Source: JACDER01 sp963842575
Lineage (GTDB): Bacteria; Actinomycetota; Thermoleophilia; Gaiellales; Gaiellaceae
Assembly (NCBI GenBank): GCA_963842575.1
Contig: CAWJGS010000001.1
Span: forward strand, 62,001 to 126,000
Length of the DNA stretch: 64,000 bases
Direction: 5' to 3'
This document shows, piece by piece, positions 43,768 through 52,598 of the stretch (the stretch's first letter is position 1; each line of letters starts with the position of its first letter). Under the pieces are notes generated by a model. The model did no database searches, was not told the origin of the DNA, and was given only the letters and a program-made list of their open reading frames with translations. Position numbers and translations under genes: made by a program.

Positions 43768-45532
43768 CTAAGGGCGTCCGCGATGCACGCGCTCGCAGCC
43801 CGTGAGCGAATCCTTGCGGTCGACGAAGGCGGTGTCACGGCCCGTTCCGCAGTCGATCTCGTCCCTCTGGCCGTCGCGGGCGTGAATGACGTCGTCCTCG
43901 CCGCCGCCGTAGATCAGGTCGCGCCCCGGGCCGCCGCTGATGACGTCGGCGCCCGGGCCGCCGGCGAGCATGTCGTTCCCATTCCGGCCGAAGATGCGGT
44001 CTGCGCCGGTGAGCCCACAGTACGAATCCTTCGAAGAGGTCCCGGTGAAGTGGTCGGCACCGATGGTGCCGATCCGCCCGCATCCATACGCCGTCGCATG
44101 AACGGTCAACGTCTCGTTCGTGGGGTTCGGATCTGGCCCGGCGGAGGAGACGTGAACGGTGAAATAGCCTGGCACGGACGTCGGAAAGTCGGCGTTGGTG
44201 CCTCCCAGCGTCACCGTCACGCTAACCGTCTCCCCGGGCAACATCGTGCCGAGGTTGCATGACGACGCAGCGCAGGATCCGTGCGTGGTCGCCATCGAGC
44301 GAATCTCGAGCGAGGTGGTCGGATCGCTGACGACGACGCGGACGTCGGTCGCGTCGAGATTCCCGTCATTCGTCACGGTGACCGAGTACGGCCTTCTCCC
44401 GTGAAGCCAGGTGTCCCCCGCGTCGAAGTCTCCGAAGATCCCGACCTCCGCACAGCGCATGGGTGGGTCGGCTTCCTTGCCGGGGACCGGCTGCCAGACG
44501 AAGCCCTGGCCCGGGTCGAACCCGGCGAGGAGCTCCGTCTCACAGGTGCCGTCCGCGTTCATGACGAAGACACCGTCGTTGCCTGGCCGGGCGTGAACAG
44601 GATCCTGGTCCCGTCCGGGGACCACGCGAGTGGAGTGACGACCTCGTCCGACTCCGACGTCAGCGCGCGCTCACCGCCACCGGCCGCCGCCACGACGTGC
44701 ACGCTCGACTCGTACAGGGGCAAGCCCTGGTAGAAGGATCCGTTCTCGCGGAGTGAGGGAAACGCGATTTCGCTTCCCGTCCGGAGACCACAGCGCCGGT
44801 CCGAGGTACTGGTAGCTGGAGGTCGGGGCGTCGGCGATCTTCGTCGGGTTCGTCCCGTCGATGCCGGTGACGGAGAGGCCATCGTTACCGAGCCAGGCGA
44901 GGCGCGAGCCGTCAGGCGAGGGCGAGACCGATCCGAACGGCAGCGGGAGATGAAGAAGCGTTCCGGCGGCGGAGACCGAATACGTGTCGAGATCGCTCGA
45001 GAAGAAGAGCAGGCCGGCGGCCGGCGAGCAAAGGTCCTGTGCGCCGCTTGGGCGCGCGTTCGAAAAAGGCCCCGACGTGATGGGCTTCAGCCCACTCCCG
45101 TCAGCGTGGGCGATGTAGTAGTCGCCCGTTTGGAGGTCGAGCGACGAAGCCTCCAACGCGACGAGGTCAGGCCCGAGCCAGCATTCCGGCGTCCAGTTCC
45201 GGCTCGGATCATCCGCCAGTTCGTGCTTTGACGAGCCGTCCGCGTTCATGCTCCACGCAGCCAGATGCTGCTGCGGCGTGCCCGCCACGTACGTCGAGTA
45301 GAGCAATCGCGAACCGTCCGGCGACCATGAGAGCGGACCGCCGCGGCCCGTCGAGTCGGGCTGGCCCGCCGTGAGGTTCGTCTCTGCGCGGGTGACCGGA
45401 TCGATGGTCCACACGTCCCCGCCGCGGACGAAGGCGATCACTCCGTTCCCGGTGGAGGCGGCAGCCGGGGCCGCCAGTAGCGCCAGTAGCGAACGCGGCT
45501 CCGGCGAGAAGCCGTTTCAGCGACGCACCCAT
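43768..45532 (-). CDS. Exported beta-propeller protein with RTX-like repeats, three frameshifts
   Basis: ATG at 45532 with GGAGA upstream; restored about 587 residues. One extra base near 45490 breaks the signal peptide (MGASLKRLLAGAA, then LLALLAAPAAAST). Further breaks lie near 44775 (+1) and 44585 (-1). The first ~310 residues are PD40/WD40-like blades (LSWSPDGSRLLYST, SVSPSPDGSRLAWLG, LAWSPDGTRILFTP). A CARDB-like domain follows (YSVTVTNDGNLDATDVRVVV). The end is a set of Ca-binding nonapeptide repeats (GRNGNDMLAGGPGADVISGG, then GPGRDLIYGGGEDDVI). Likely cell-surface or secreted. It is divergent from the cytochrome gene. Confidence 0.75.
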
Positions 45533-45644
45533 GCTCTTGTCTCCATGTCTTCTTGACGGCTCGAGCGCGCTCGAGCTTCCCTGCCGGCCAAATAGTACGG
45601 CGTGACGGTTCGGAACCTGTGAGGACAGGCCCCTCCGCTTCAAT

Positions 45645-47057
45645 GTGTCGATGCGCGCAGCGCGCCTGATCCCGCTGCTGGCTGCGGTTGCAGTTCTGCT
45701 TGCCGGCTGCGGCGGCGGCTCGAAGAGCACCTCCACAAACAGCAGCGGATCGAGTGCCGACGGAAAGCAGGTCTTCGCCAGCGCCGGCTGCGGGAGCTGT
45801 CACGCGCTCCAGGCGGCGGGCTCGACAGGGACGATCGGGCCGGACCTCGACCAGCTCAAGCCGACGCGCGACCAGGTCGTCCAGCAGGTCAAGTCTGGTG
45901 GGGGCGGGATGCCGTCTTTCGCCGGCAAGCTCTCGGGCTCCGAGATCGACGCCGTCGCCGCGTTCGTTTCCGGCTCGGCGACGAGCAACACGATGCCGGC
46001 GATCGTCACCTTCAAGCCGAACAAGCTCCTGCTGGCCAGCTGCAAGACGGGCGACTCGACGTGCTATCTCCAGGCCTTCGGCAACTTCTCCTACCACGAG
46101 GGGCCGAAGAAGGCGCTCGCGCTCCTCCGTCAGAAGATGGCCACCGACTCGGCCATCGAAACGACCTGCCACCCCATCGCCCACTCGATCGGCGCGGGCG
46201 CGCTCCTGCGGTACCACGGCAACGTCGGCAAGGCGTTCGGACAAGGCGACCCGACCTGCGGCTCGGGGTACTACCACGGCCTCCTGCAGTGGAAGCTCGC
46301 CGGCGTCACGCCCGACAAGGTCGCGAGCGTCGCGCGCAACGTCTGCTCCGAGCCCTCGATCCGCGCGAACGCGTACGACTACTACCAGTGCGTGCACGGT
46401 CTCGGCCACGGGTTGATGCTGTACACGCGCTACGACCTTCCGAAGGCACTCGACCTCTGCCACCAGCTCGCCACCTCGTACGACTCGGTCTCGTGCACCG
46501 GCGGTGTCTTCATGGAGAACCAGCAGTCCTCCTACGGCATCCGCTCGAAGTACCTCAAGAGCGGCGATCTGCTCTACCCGTGCGACGTCGTCAAGGACGA
46601 GGACAAGCTCTACTGCTACCTCCTCGTCACGTCGTACATCCTCCCGCACGTCGGCTACGACTGGAAGAAGGCGGCGGACTGGTGCCGGAAGAGTGACGCG
46701 AACTTCGTGCAGTACTGCTTCCAGTCGTACGGCCGAGACGCGTCGGGATCGGCGCGCGAGGATCCTGACGGCATCATCCAGAACTGCTCGAACGCGGGCA
46801 GCGGCGAGCGCGAGTGCATCTTCGGCGCCGTCCGGGACATCCTCAACAACAACCCGAGCGACATCCGCTCGAAGCAGCTCTGCGAGAAGGTCAAATCGGA
46901 GTTTCGCTCGTACTGCACGTACGGGATCGGCTCGATCGTCGGCACCTACTACTCGACTGCCGCCGAGCGGCACGCGGCCTGCGTGAAGTTCTCGCCGGCC
47001 GGTGAGCTCTCGGAGTGCCTGAGCGGCTCCGCCTCGGCTACGAGGCCTTCGAAATGA
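45645..47057 (+). CDS. Lipoprotein: cytochrome c domain fused to a Cys/His-rich domain
   Basis: 470 residues from a GTG (an ATG follows two codons later). Lipobox LLAGC (Cys22), then a class I cytochrome c domain (about 38-112) with CGSCH at 49-53 and a likely axial Met in GGGGMPSF. The remaining ~330 residues are a Cys-rich helical domain I do not recognise: CHPIAHSIGAG (175-185), CGSGYYHG, CVHGLGHGLM (249-258), GVFMEN (287-292), YPCDVV and evenly spaced single cysteines. The same domain is in the convergent neighbour. The high even Cys content and export suggest disulfides or metal/haem ligation. The two genes overlap by 20 bp at their 3' ends. Confidence 0.85.
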   Translation: MSMRAARLIPLLAAVAVLLAGCGGGSKSTSTNSSGSSADGKQVFASAGCGSCHALQAAGSTGTIGPDLDQLKPTRDQVVQQVKSGGGGMPSFAGKLSGSEIDAVAAFVSGSATSNTMPAIVTFKPNKLLLASCKTGDSTCYLQAFGNFSYHEGPKKALALLRQKMATDSAIETTCHPIAHSIGAGALLRYHGNVGKAFGQGDPTCGSGYYHGLLQWKLAGVTPDKVASVARNVCSEPSIRANAYDYYQCVHGLGHGLMLYTRYDLPKALDLCHQLATSYDSVSCTGGVFMENQQSSYGIRSKYLKSGDLLYPCDVVKDEDKLYCYLLVTSYILPHVGYDWKKAADWCRKSDANFVQYCFQSYGRDASGSAREDPDGIIQNCSNAGSGERECIFGAVRDILNNNPSDIRSKQLCEKVKSEFRSYCTYGIGSIVGTYYSTAAERHAACVKFSPAGELSECLSGSASATRPSK

Positions 47058-48567
47058 CCACTTCGGCGTGGGTCTCCGGGCTCAGGTGGTTGTGGTACCC
47101 GTAGCGGCCGAGGCGGTTGAAGGTGAACTTCCAGGACTGGCCCGGGTGGATGCTCTTCTGCGCGTCGAAGCCGGGATAGTCGGTGTGGATCGGATGCGGG
47201 TCTGACGCGGGCCAGTAGTCCTCGTTGCTGTCGTTGACGAACTCGACCGTCTGCCCCTGCTCGATCTTCAGGACCTGCGGCGAGTAGCCCTGGTCGGTCA
47301 TGCGCACGGTCGCGCTTGCCTTGGCGGTCGCTTCGGCCGGCGGCTGCTCCGGTTTCGCGTTCGGCACCTTGATCGGCGCTGTGGGAACCTGGCCTTGCGT
47401 GATGCCGGCGATGCAGTCCTGGCTGTGGCTGCTGAGCTCCTTGCAGCGCGCCCTCGCGACGGCGACGTCCGTCGTCCGCCGGATCAGGTTGACGCCGATC
47501 TCCAGGTAACAGGTGTTCTGCACGCGGCCGGTCAGCGCGCAGAACGCATCCGAGCGCTTCACGTCCAGCTGGTCGAAGTTCGCCAGGTTGTCCACGCCCC
47601 CCAGGACACAGTCGCGCTGGAGCTGCATGGGGAAGCGCGAGCAGAGATCCCACGCGATCTGCGCGAACGAGGCGCCCTTCGGCGGCCCGTAGAAGGGGAG
47701 CTGCCAGCTCGGGTTCGTCACCATCAGTCCGATGCTCTGGGCGCACGCTGAGACGAACTTCCCCGCGTCCAGGCAGAAGCGCGCGGCCTTGCCGATGTTG
47801 TCGTTGGCCAGGTGCGCGAGCCAGCCGGCCTGGTTGATGAAGCACTCCTGCTTGTAGGCGTCCAGCATGCGCGTGCACGGCCGGAGCGGATGGGCCGGAG
47901 AGAACACGCCGGGCCGCGCCTGGTCGCGGAAGACAGCGTTGACGTTCTCCATGAAGACGCCCTGCCAGCAGCCGTCCGCCGCGCTCCCGGTCCCCAGCGA
48001 GTCGCAGACGTCCAATGAGGCCTGCAGGTCGTTACCGCGCGCCATCATCACGCCGTGACCGACGCCGTGCCAGCAGTTGAATGTCGGGACGAGCGGGCCC
48101 TGGCCACCCGAGTCGCAGATCATCCTCGCCGCCTTGGTCGGTGACGCGCTGCGGCCGAGCACGTAGATGAAGAACCCGTGGACGCAGCCGTAGTTGAACG
48201 TCTGCGGGCAGAGCCCGAACGCCTGCTTGTTCGCGCCGAAGCGCTTCGCCGTGGCCTCGCCGACCAGGTGCGCGAGCTGGTGGGTGTCGAAGGTGGGGTC
48301 GATCTTGTCCGCGGTCTCGAGCGTGTCGAGGACGCCGAGCGAAGCCTGCGGGCCGTACTTCGTGGTCAGCTTGTCCAGGTAGGAGATCGCGCACCGCTCG
48401 TTCTCCTTGCCGCAGGGGTACCGCTTCTGGTCGAGCTGCTGGAGGGAGTAGGACGCCGGCGGGTTGAAGCTCGTGTCCAGCCCTTCGGACTCCTTCGAGC
48501 CGCCACCGCAGCCGGCCAGCACGGCGAGAACGGGCAGCAGCGCAGCCGCCCAGGCGATCCGCTTCAT
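47038..48567 (-). CDS. Lipoprotein: Cys/His-rich domain fused to a cupredoxin-like domain
   Basis: 509 residues from the ATG at 48567. Lipobox VLAGC (Cys20). Residues ~90-390 match the domain of the convergent gene: HQLAHLVGEA (97-106), CVHGFF, CWHGVGHGVMM (165-175), GVFMENVNA (203-211), RPCTRM, AARFCLDAGKFVSAC. Residues ~415-509 are a cupredoxin fold (VRMTDQGYSPQVLKIEQGQ, HPIHTDYPGF, RYGYHNHLSPE). It has several His but no Cys where type-1 copper proteins have one, so any copper would be bound differently. Probably a partner of the cytochrome fusion. Confidence 0.85.
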   Translation of the reverse strand: MKRIAWAAALLPVLAVLAGCGGGSKESEGLDTSFNPPASYSLQQLDQKRYPCGKENERCAISYLDKLTTKYGPQASLGVLDTLETADKIDPTFDTHQLAHLVGEATAKRFGANKQAFGLCPQTFNYGCVHGFFIYVLGRSASPTKAARMICDSGGQGPLVPTFNCWHGVGHGVMMARGNDLQASLDVCDSLGTGSAADGCWQGVFMENVNAVFRDQARPGVFSPAHPLRPCTRMLDAYKQECFINQAGWLAHLANDNIGKAARFCLDAGKFVSACAQSIGLMVTNPSWQLPFYGPPKGASFAQIAWDLCSRFPMQLQRDCVLGGVDNLANFDQLDVKRSDAFCALTGRVQNTCYLEIGVNLIRRTTDVAVARARCKELSSHSQDCIAGITQGQVPTAPIKVPNAKPEQPPAEATAKASATVRMTDQGYSPQVLKIEQGQTVEFVNDSNEDYWPASDPHPIHTDYPGFDAQKSIHPGQSWKFTFNRLGRYGYHNHLSPETHAEVVISKAS

Positions 48568-48634
48568 CCCGAACAGGTTAGCCGCGCGGGATGCGGGCTT
48601 CGAGCGCTTCGCCGAGCGCCTCGCCTCGAGCGGC

Positions 48635-49273
48635 TTATGTATCTCTGCGCTGGAACGCAGCCATGCGCCAGATACGGCCCTCGTGCTCGAACGCGAGCGA
48701 GAGCCCATGATCGGCGGGGACTGTCAGCAGGCCTGCGACTGGGTGCACATAGGCGCGGAACCCGGAGCGCCTCAACCGCATGATCGCGTTCATCGCGCGC
48801 ATACCTACCCGCCACCACCACGTTTCGCGGGGGAAGCTGAAGGCGAGGGCGCGACGGGCGTGGTCCGACGCGGCCCCGAGCAGCTCCTCGTAGTCGGGAT
48901 AACAGCAGACGACCCTGTGCATCGCGACGATGTCCGCCGAAGGGACTGCGTCCCGGACGAAGTCGCCGACCCGCCGCTCCACTCGCTCCTTGACCTGCGC
49001 CTCACGCGCGAGCTCCCATGCCTCACTGTCGTATTCCGGAGAGAGGTCGACGTTCGTCGCCTGGGAGGCTCCGCGCTTCAGGAGCTCGAGGCCGATCGCC
49101 CCCACCCCGCCGCCGACCTCGATCGCGGTGGCGCGAACGGGGTCGCCGACGTGCTCGACCAGCAGCTGTGCCGTGGGGTCGAGCCCCTTCTTTCGATAAC
49201 GCCGTGCGTCGCGTCGAGCCTGCTTCGCGCCAAAGATCTTGCGGTAACTGCCGGGCGAGCAGCAGGACGACAT
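48635..49273 (-). CDS. Class I SAM methyltransferase
   Basis: 212 residues, starting MSSCCSPGSYRKIFGAKQAR. Motif I is ATAIEVGGGVGAIGLELLKRG, with VDLSPEYDSEAWELA next and an acceptor region DIVAMHRVVCCYPDYEELL. The short Cys-rich start is unusual. It resembles magnesium-protoporphyrin or small-molecule methyltransferases only in fold. The ATG overlaps the sufD stop (TGATG), so it is the last gene of the sufCB-voc-voc-sufD unit. Confidence 0.8.
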   Translation of the reverse strand: MSSCCSPGSYRKIFGAKQARRDARRYRKKGLDPTAQLLVEHVGDPVRATAIEVGGGVGAIGLELLKRGASQATNVDLSPEYDSEAWELAREAQVKERVERRVGDFVRDAVPSADIVAMHRVVCCYPDYEELLGAASDHARRALAFSFPRETWWWRVGMRAMNAIMRLRRSGFRAYVHPVAGLLTVPADHGLSLAFEHEGRIWRMAAFQRRDT

Positions 49274-50457
49274 CAGACGCGGGGTATACGCGCTTCGAGC
49301 GCTTCGCCGAGCGCCTCGCGCACCGGCTCCAGCTCGATGCGGTCGAGCAGGTCGGTGAAGAAGCCCCGGACGATCAGCCGCTCGGCCTCGCCGCGGGACA
49401 GACCCCGCGCCATCAGGTAGAAGAGCTGATCGCGGTCGACCTGGCCGACCGTCGCGCCGTGCGTGCAGCGGACGTCGTTGGCCTCGATCTCGAGGCCGGG
49501 GATGGAGTCGGCGTGCGCGCGCTCCGACAGCAGCAGGTTCCGGTTCTCCTGGTACGCGTTCGTGCGCTGCGCGTCCTTCTCGACCTTGATCATCCCGCGC
49601 CAGACGACCGAGGCGTCGTCGCGCAGCGCGCCCTTGAAGGCGAAGTCGGACGTCGTGTTCGGCGCGATGTGCTCCTGGAAGGTGTCGTAGTCGAGATGCT
49701 GCTCGCCGTCGGCGAAGTACGCGCCGGTCACGCGCGATGTCGCCCCCTCGCCCGCGAGGTCGTTCTCGATCCGCACCTTTCCGCGCTTCGTCCCGAACCC
49801 CGCGGTGACCCAGTCGAGCTCCGAGTCGCGGCCGACGCGCGCGCGATGTGACGCGAAATGCCACGTCTCGAGGGAAAGATTCTGGACCGACACGTATTCG
49901 ACCTTCGCCGCCTGCTCCACGAAGAGCTCGACGACGGCGTTCGTGTAGGCCGCGAGGCCGGGCCGCGCGGAGGCGTACTCCTCGATCACGCTGAAACGGC
50001 TCTCCGGCTCGGCGATGACCAGCAGGCGCCAGAAAAGGGCGCCGCCGTCGGCGGAGCTGACGATCCGCACGTACAACGGCTTCTCGAGCACGACGCCCTT
50101 CGGGACGTGGACGAGCAGCCCGTGCTTCCACTCGGCCGCGTTGTGGGCGGCGAACTTCTCGGAATCGTCCACCAGCTCGCCCAGGCGTGGATGTTCCGTC
50201 AGCGGCTCGAACGTGATCCCTTCCGGGGCGCTCTCGATCTCGATGCCGGCCTCGGTCACCACGGCGACCGCCGCGGAGGGCACATCTATAAGTCCGGCTG
50301 ATACCTCGACATTCCCGGGGTCTGACCCCGGGACGTGTCCGTTTTGGACAAAGGCGTCGGGGTCGAAGCCGGCGAGATCGGTGAAGCGCCACGCTTCCTC
50401 CGACGTCGTCGGGAGCGGAAGCGAGCGGTAGCGCTCGAGTGCCTCGGCCCTAGTCAC
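49273..50457 (-). CDS. sufD: Fe-S cluster assembly protein SufD, with a REP palindrome in frame
   Basis: 394 residues from a GTG. Typical SufD features are YRSLPLPTTSEEAWRFTDL at the start, then GTKRGKVRIENDLAGEGATS and the C-terminal SufBD core LEIEANDVRCTHGATVGQVD and LMARGLSRGEAERLIVRGF. It forms the SufBC2D complex. Residues 43-48 (PGSDPG) are encoded by a 19-bp REP-like palindrome (50314-50332), an in-frame insertion in a loop-like N-terminal stretch. It overlaps the VOC gene upstream. Confidence 0.93.
   Translation of the reverse strand: MTRAEALERYRSLPLPTTSEEAWRFTDLAGFDPDAFVQNGHVPGSDPGNVEVSAGLIDVPSAAVAVVTEAGIEIESAPEGITFEPLTEHPRLGELVDDSEKFAAHNAAEWKHGLLVHVPKGVVLEKPLYVRIVSSADGGALFWRLLVIAEPESRFSVIEEYASARPGLAAYTNAVVELFVEQAAKVEYVSVQNLSLETWHFASHRARVGRDSELDWVTAGFGTKRGKVRIENDLAGEGATSRVTGAYFADGEQHLDYDTFQEHIAPNTTSDFAFKGALRDDASVVWRGMIKVEKDAQRTNAYQENRNLLLSERAHADSIPGLEIEANDVRCTHGATVGQVDRDQLFYLMARGLSRGEAERLIVRGFFTDLLDRIELEPVREALGEALEARIPRV
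50314..50332. repeat. REP-like palindrome inside sufD, copy 2
   Basis: CCCGGGGTC-T-GACCCCGGG, nine-base arms around one base. It has the same core as the palindromes at 10942, 59569 and 60262. It is read through in frame as PGSDPG near the start of SufD. Confidence 0.8.
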
Positions 50458-50815
50458 GAGGTGCGTAGCGGCGGTGCAGCATCAGCGCGTTGCCGTCGGG
50501 GTCTTTGAAGAATGCGAAGTGACAGACGCCGGTATCGATGATCTCGCCGTCGAACTGCACTCCCTTCGCCTCGAGGGCGGCGCGCGTCGCGGCGACGTCG
50601 GGCACCCGGATCGCGATCCCCGCGGGGCTCGGGGCGAATTCCTGGCCGATGCTCGCAGGATTGAAGACGTCGAGCGTCACTTGCCCGAGGCTGAACTCGA
50701 GGTCGTCGGCGCCCTCCGTCTCGATCGGCAAGCCCAGCGTCTCACCGTAGAACTCCTTCGCCCGCGCGATGTCCTGCGTCAGGACGGAGACGAAGTCGAC
50801 GCGTTCGACCTGCAT
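50450..50815 (-). CDS. VOC (glyoxalase/dioxygenase fold) protein 1
   Basis: 121 residues: MQVERVDFVSVLTQDIARAKEFYGETLGLP, IAIRVPDVAATRAALEAKGV and CHFAFFKDPDGNALMLHRRY, a single VOC domain of two beta-alpha-beta-beta-beta units. The metal-site residues of glyoxalase-type members are only partly visible (His in CHFAF, Glu missing). It is paralogous to the next gene upstream, with the same C-terminus LMLHRRYAPRD. It sits between sufB and sufD and overlaps sufD by 8 bp. Confidence 0.85.
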   Translation of the reverse strand: MQVERVDFVSVLTQDIARAKEFYGETLGLPIETEGADDLEFSLGQVTLDVFNPASIGQEFAPSPAGIAIRVPDVAATRAALEAKGVQFDGEIIDTGVCHFAFFKDPDGNALMLHRRYAPRD

Positions 50816-51183
50816 CAGTCGCGTGGCGCGTAGCGGCGGTGCAGCATCAGGGAGTTGCCGTCGGGATCGCGGAAGAAGGCCATGTGGCAGACGCCCGTGT
50901 CGAAGATGTCGCCGTCGAACGCGATGCCCCGCTCCTCCAGCTCCTTGCGTGCGTCCTCCACGTCCGGGACTCGCAGCGCGATGTGCGACGTGTGGGGCGC
51001 GGTGAACTCCTGACCGATGTTCGTCGGATCGATCAGGTACAGGCTGACGTTCTCCCCGAGCTGGAACTCCGGCCAGCCGCCCTCGCCGATCTGCTCGAGC
51101 CCGAGCGTGTCGCGGTACCACGCTGTCGACTTCTCGAGATCCCTGACCGGCACGGAAACGAAATCCGTGCGCTCGACGATCAA
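50815..51183 (-). CDS. VOC protein 2, paralogue of the preceding gene
   Basis: 122 residues from a TTG overlapping the sufB stop (TTGA). IVERTDFVSVPVRDLEKSTAWYRDTLGLEQ, HIALRVPDVEDARKELEERGI and CHMAFFRDPDGNSLMLHRRYAPRD mirror the VOC protein 1 sequence. The stop overlaps the ATG of VOC 1 (TGATG). A tandem duplication inside the SUF unit. Function unknown. Confidence 0.85.
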   Translation of the reverse strand: MIVERTDFVSVPVRDLEKSTAWYRDTLGLEQIGEGGWPEFQLGENVSLYLIDPTNIGQEFTAPHTSHIALRVPDVEDARKELEERGIAFDGDIFDTGVCHMAFFRDPDGNSLMLHRRYAPRD

Positions 51184-52598
51184 CCGACCGACCCCTCCAT
51201 CTGCAACTGGATCAGGCGGTTCAACTCGACGGCGTACTCGAGCGGCAGCTCCTTGGTGATCGGCTCGACGAAGCCGGAGACGATCATCGCCGACGCCTCG
51301 GCCTCGGTGAGGCCGCGCGACATGAGGTAGAAGAGCTGCTCCTCCCCGATCTTCGAGACCGTGGCCTCGTGCTCGGCGGAGACGTCGTTCTCGTCGATGC
51401 GGATGTACGGATAGGTGTCGGAGCGCGACTCCTCGTCGAGGATCAGCGCATCGCAGACGACCTTGGACTTCGAGCCGTGGGCGCCGTTCGCGATCTCGAG
51501 CAGCCCGCGATAGCCCGCGCGGCCGCCGTTCTTGGAGATCGACTTGGACGTGATCACCGAGGACGTGCGCGGCGCGACGTGGACGGCCTTCCCGCCGGCG
51601 TCCTGGTGCTGGCCCTTGCCCGCGAACGCGATCGAGAGCACCTCGCCGTGCGCTCCCTCGCCCATCAGCCAGATGGCCGGATACTTCATCGTCAGCTTGG
51701 AGCCGAGGTTGCCGTCGACCCACTCCATCGTGGCCTCCTCGTGCGCGACCGCGCGCTTGGTGACGAGGTTGTAGACGTTGTTCGACCAGTTCTGGATCGT
51801 GGTGTAGCGGCAGCGTGCGCCCTTCTCGACGATGATCTCGACAACGGCCGAGTGCAGCGAGTCGGAGGAGTAGATCGGGGCGGTGCAGCCCTCGACGTAG
51901 TGCACGTAGGCGCCCTCGTCGACGATGATCAGCGTGCGCTCGAACTGGCCCATGTTCTCCGCGTTGATGCGGAAGTAGGCCTGGAGCGGCATCTCGATCT
52001 TGACGCCGGGCGGGACGTAGATGAACGAGCCGCCCGACCAGACGGCCGAGTTCAGGGCCGCGAACTTGTTGTCGTTCGGGGGGATGATCTTGCCGAAGTA
52101 CTTGCGGACGATGTCCTCGTGCTCGCGCAGGCCCGAGTCCATGTCGAGGAAGAGCACGCCCTGCTTGGTCAGCTCCTCCTGGAGCTTGTGGTAGACGACC
52201 TCGGACTCGTACTGGGCGCCGACGCCGGCGAGGTACTTCTTCTCGGCCTCGGGGATCCCGAGCTTGTCCCAGGTGTCCTTGATGTCGGCCGGGAGGTCTT
52301 CCCAGGCGTCGGCCTGATTCTCGGTCGGCTTGATGTAGTAGAAGATGTTCTCGAAGTCGATCTCCGCGACGTTGCCGCCCCACGTGGGCAGCGGGCGCGC
52401 GTTGAAGTACTCGAGCGACTTGTGCCGTGACTTGCGCATCCAGTCCGGCTCGTCCTTGTGCGAGGAGATGGCATCGACGAGCTCGTGCGAGAGCCCCCGG
52501 CCGGACTTGAAGAAGTAGTCCTCGGGGACGTGGAAGCCGAACTTGACCTCGTAATCGGAGCCTATGCCCTTGACGATCTCGCTCTCGGTAACGGCCAC
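51180..52598 (-). CDS. sufB: Fe-S cluster assembly protein SufB
   Basis: 472 residues from a GTG overlapping the sufC stop (GTAG). It contains FGFHVPEDYFFKSGRGL, LPTWGGNVAEIDFENIFYYI-type N-terminal segments, SIYVPPGV-like FIYVPPGVKIEMPLQAYF, HYVEGCTAP and the C-terminal core DENDVSAEHEATVSKIGEE with LMSRGLTEAEASAMIVSGF. It is the scaffold subunit of SufBCD. Confidence 0.96.
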   Translation of the reverse strand: MAVTESEIVKGIGSDYEVKFGFHVPEDYFFKSGRGLSHELVDAISSHKDEPDWMRKSRHKSLEYFNARPLPTWGGNVAEIDFENIFYYIKPTENQADAWEDLPADIKDTWDKLGIPEAEKKYLAGVGAQYESEVVYHKLQEELTKQGVLFLDMDSGLREHEDIVRKYFGKIIPPNDNKFAALNSAVWSGGSFIYVPPGVKIEMPLQAYFRINAENMGQFERTLIIVDEGAYVHYVEGCTAPIYSSDSLHSAVVEIIVEKGARCRYTTIQNWSNNVYNLVTKRAVAHEEATMEWVDGNLGSKLTMKYPAIWLMGEGAHGEVLSIAFAGKGQHQDAGGKAVHVAPRTSSVITSKSISKNGGRAGYRGLLEIANGAHGSKSKVVCDALILDEESRSDTYPYIRIDENDVSAEHEATVSKIGEEQLFYLMSRGLTEAEASAMIVSGFVEPITKELPLEYAVELNRLIQLQMEGSVG

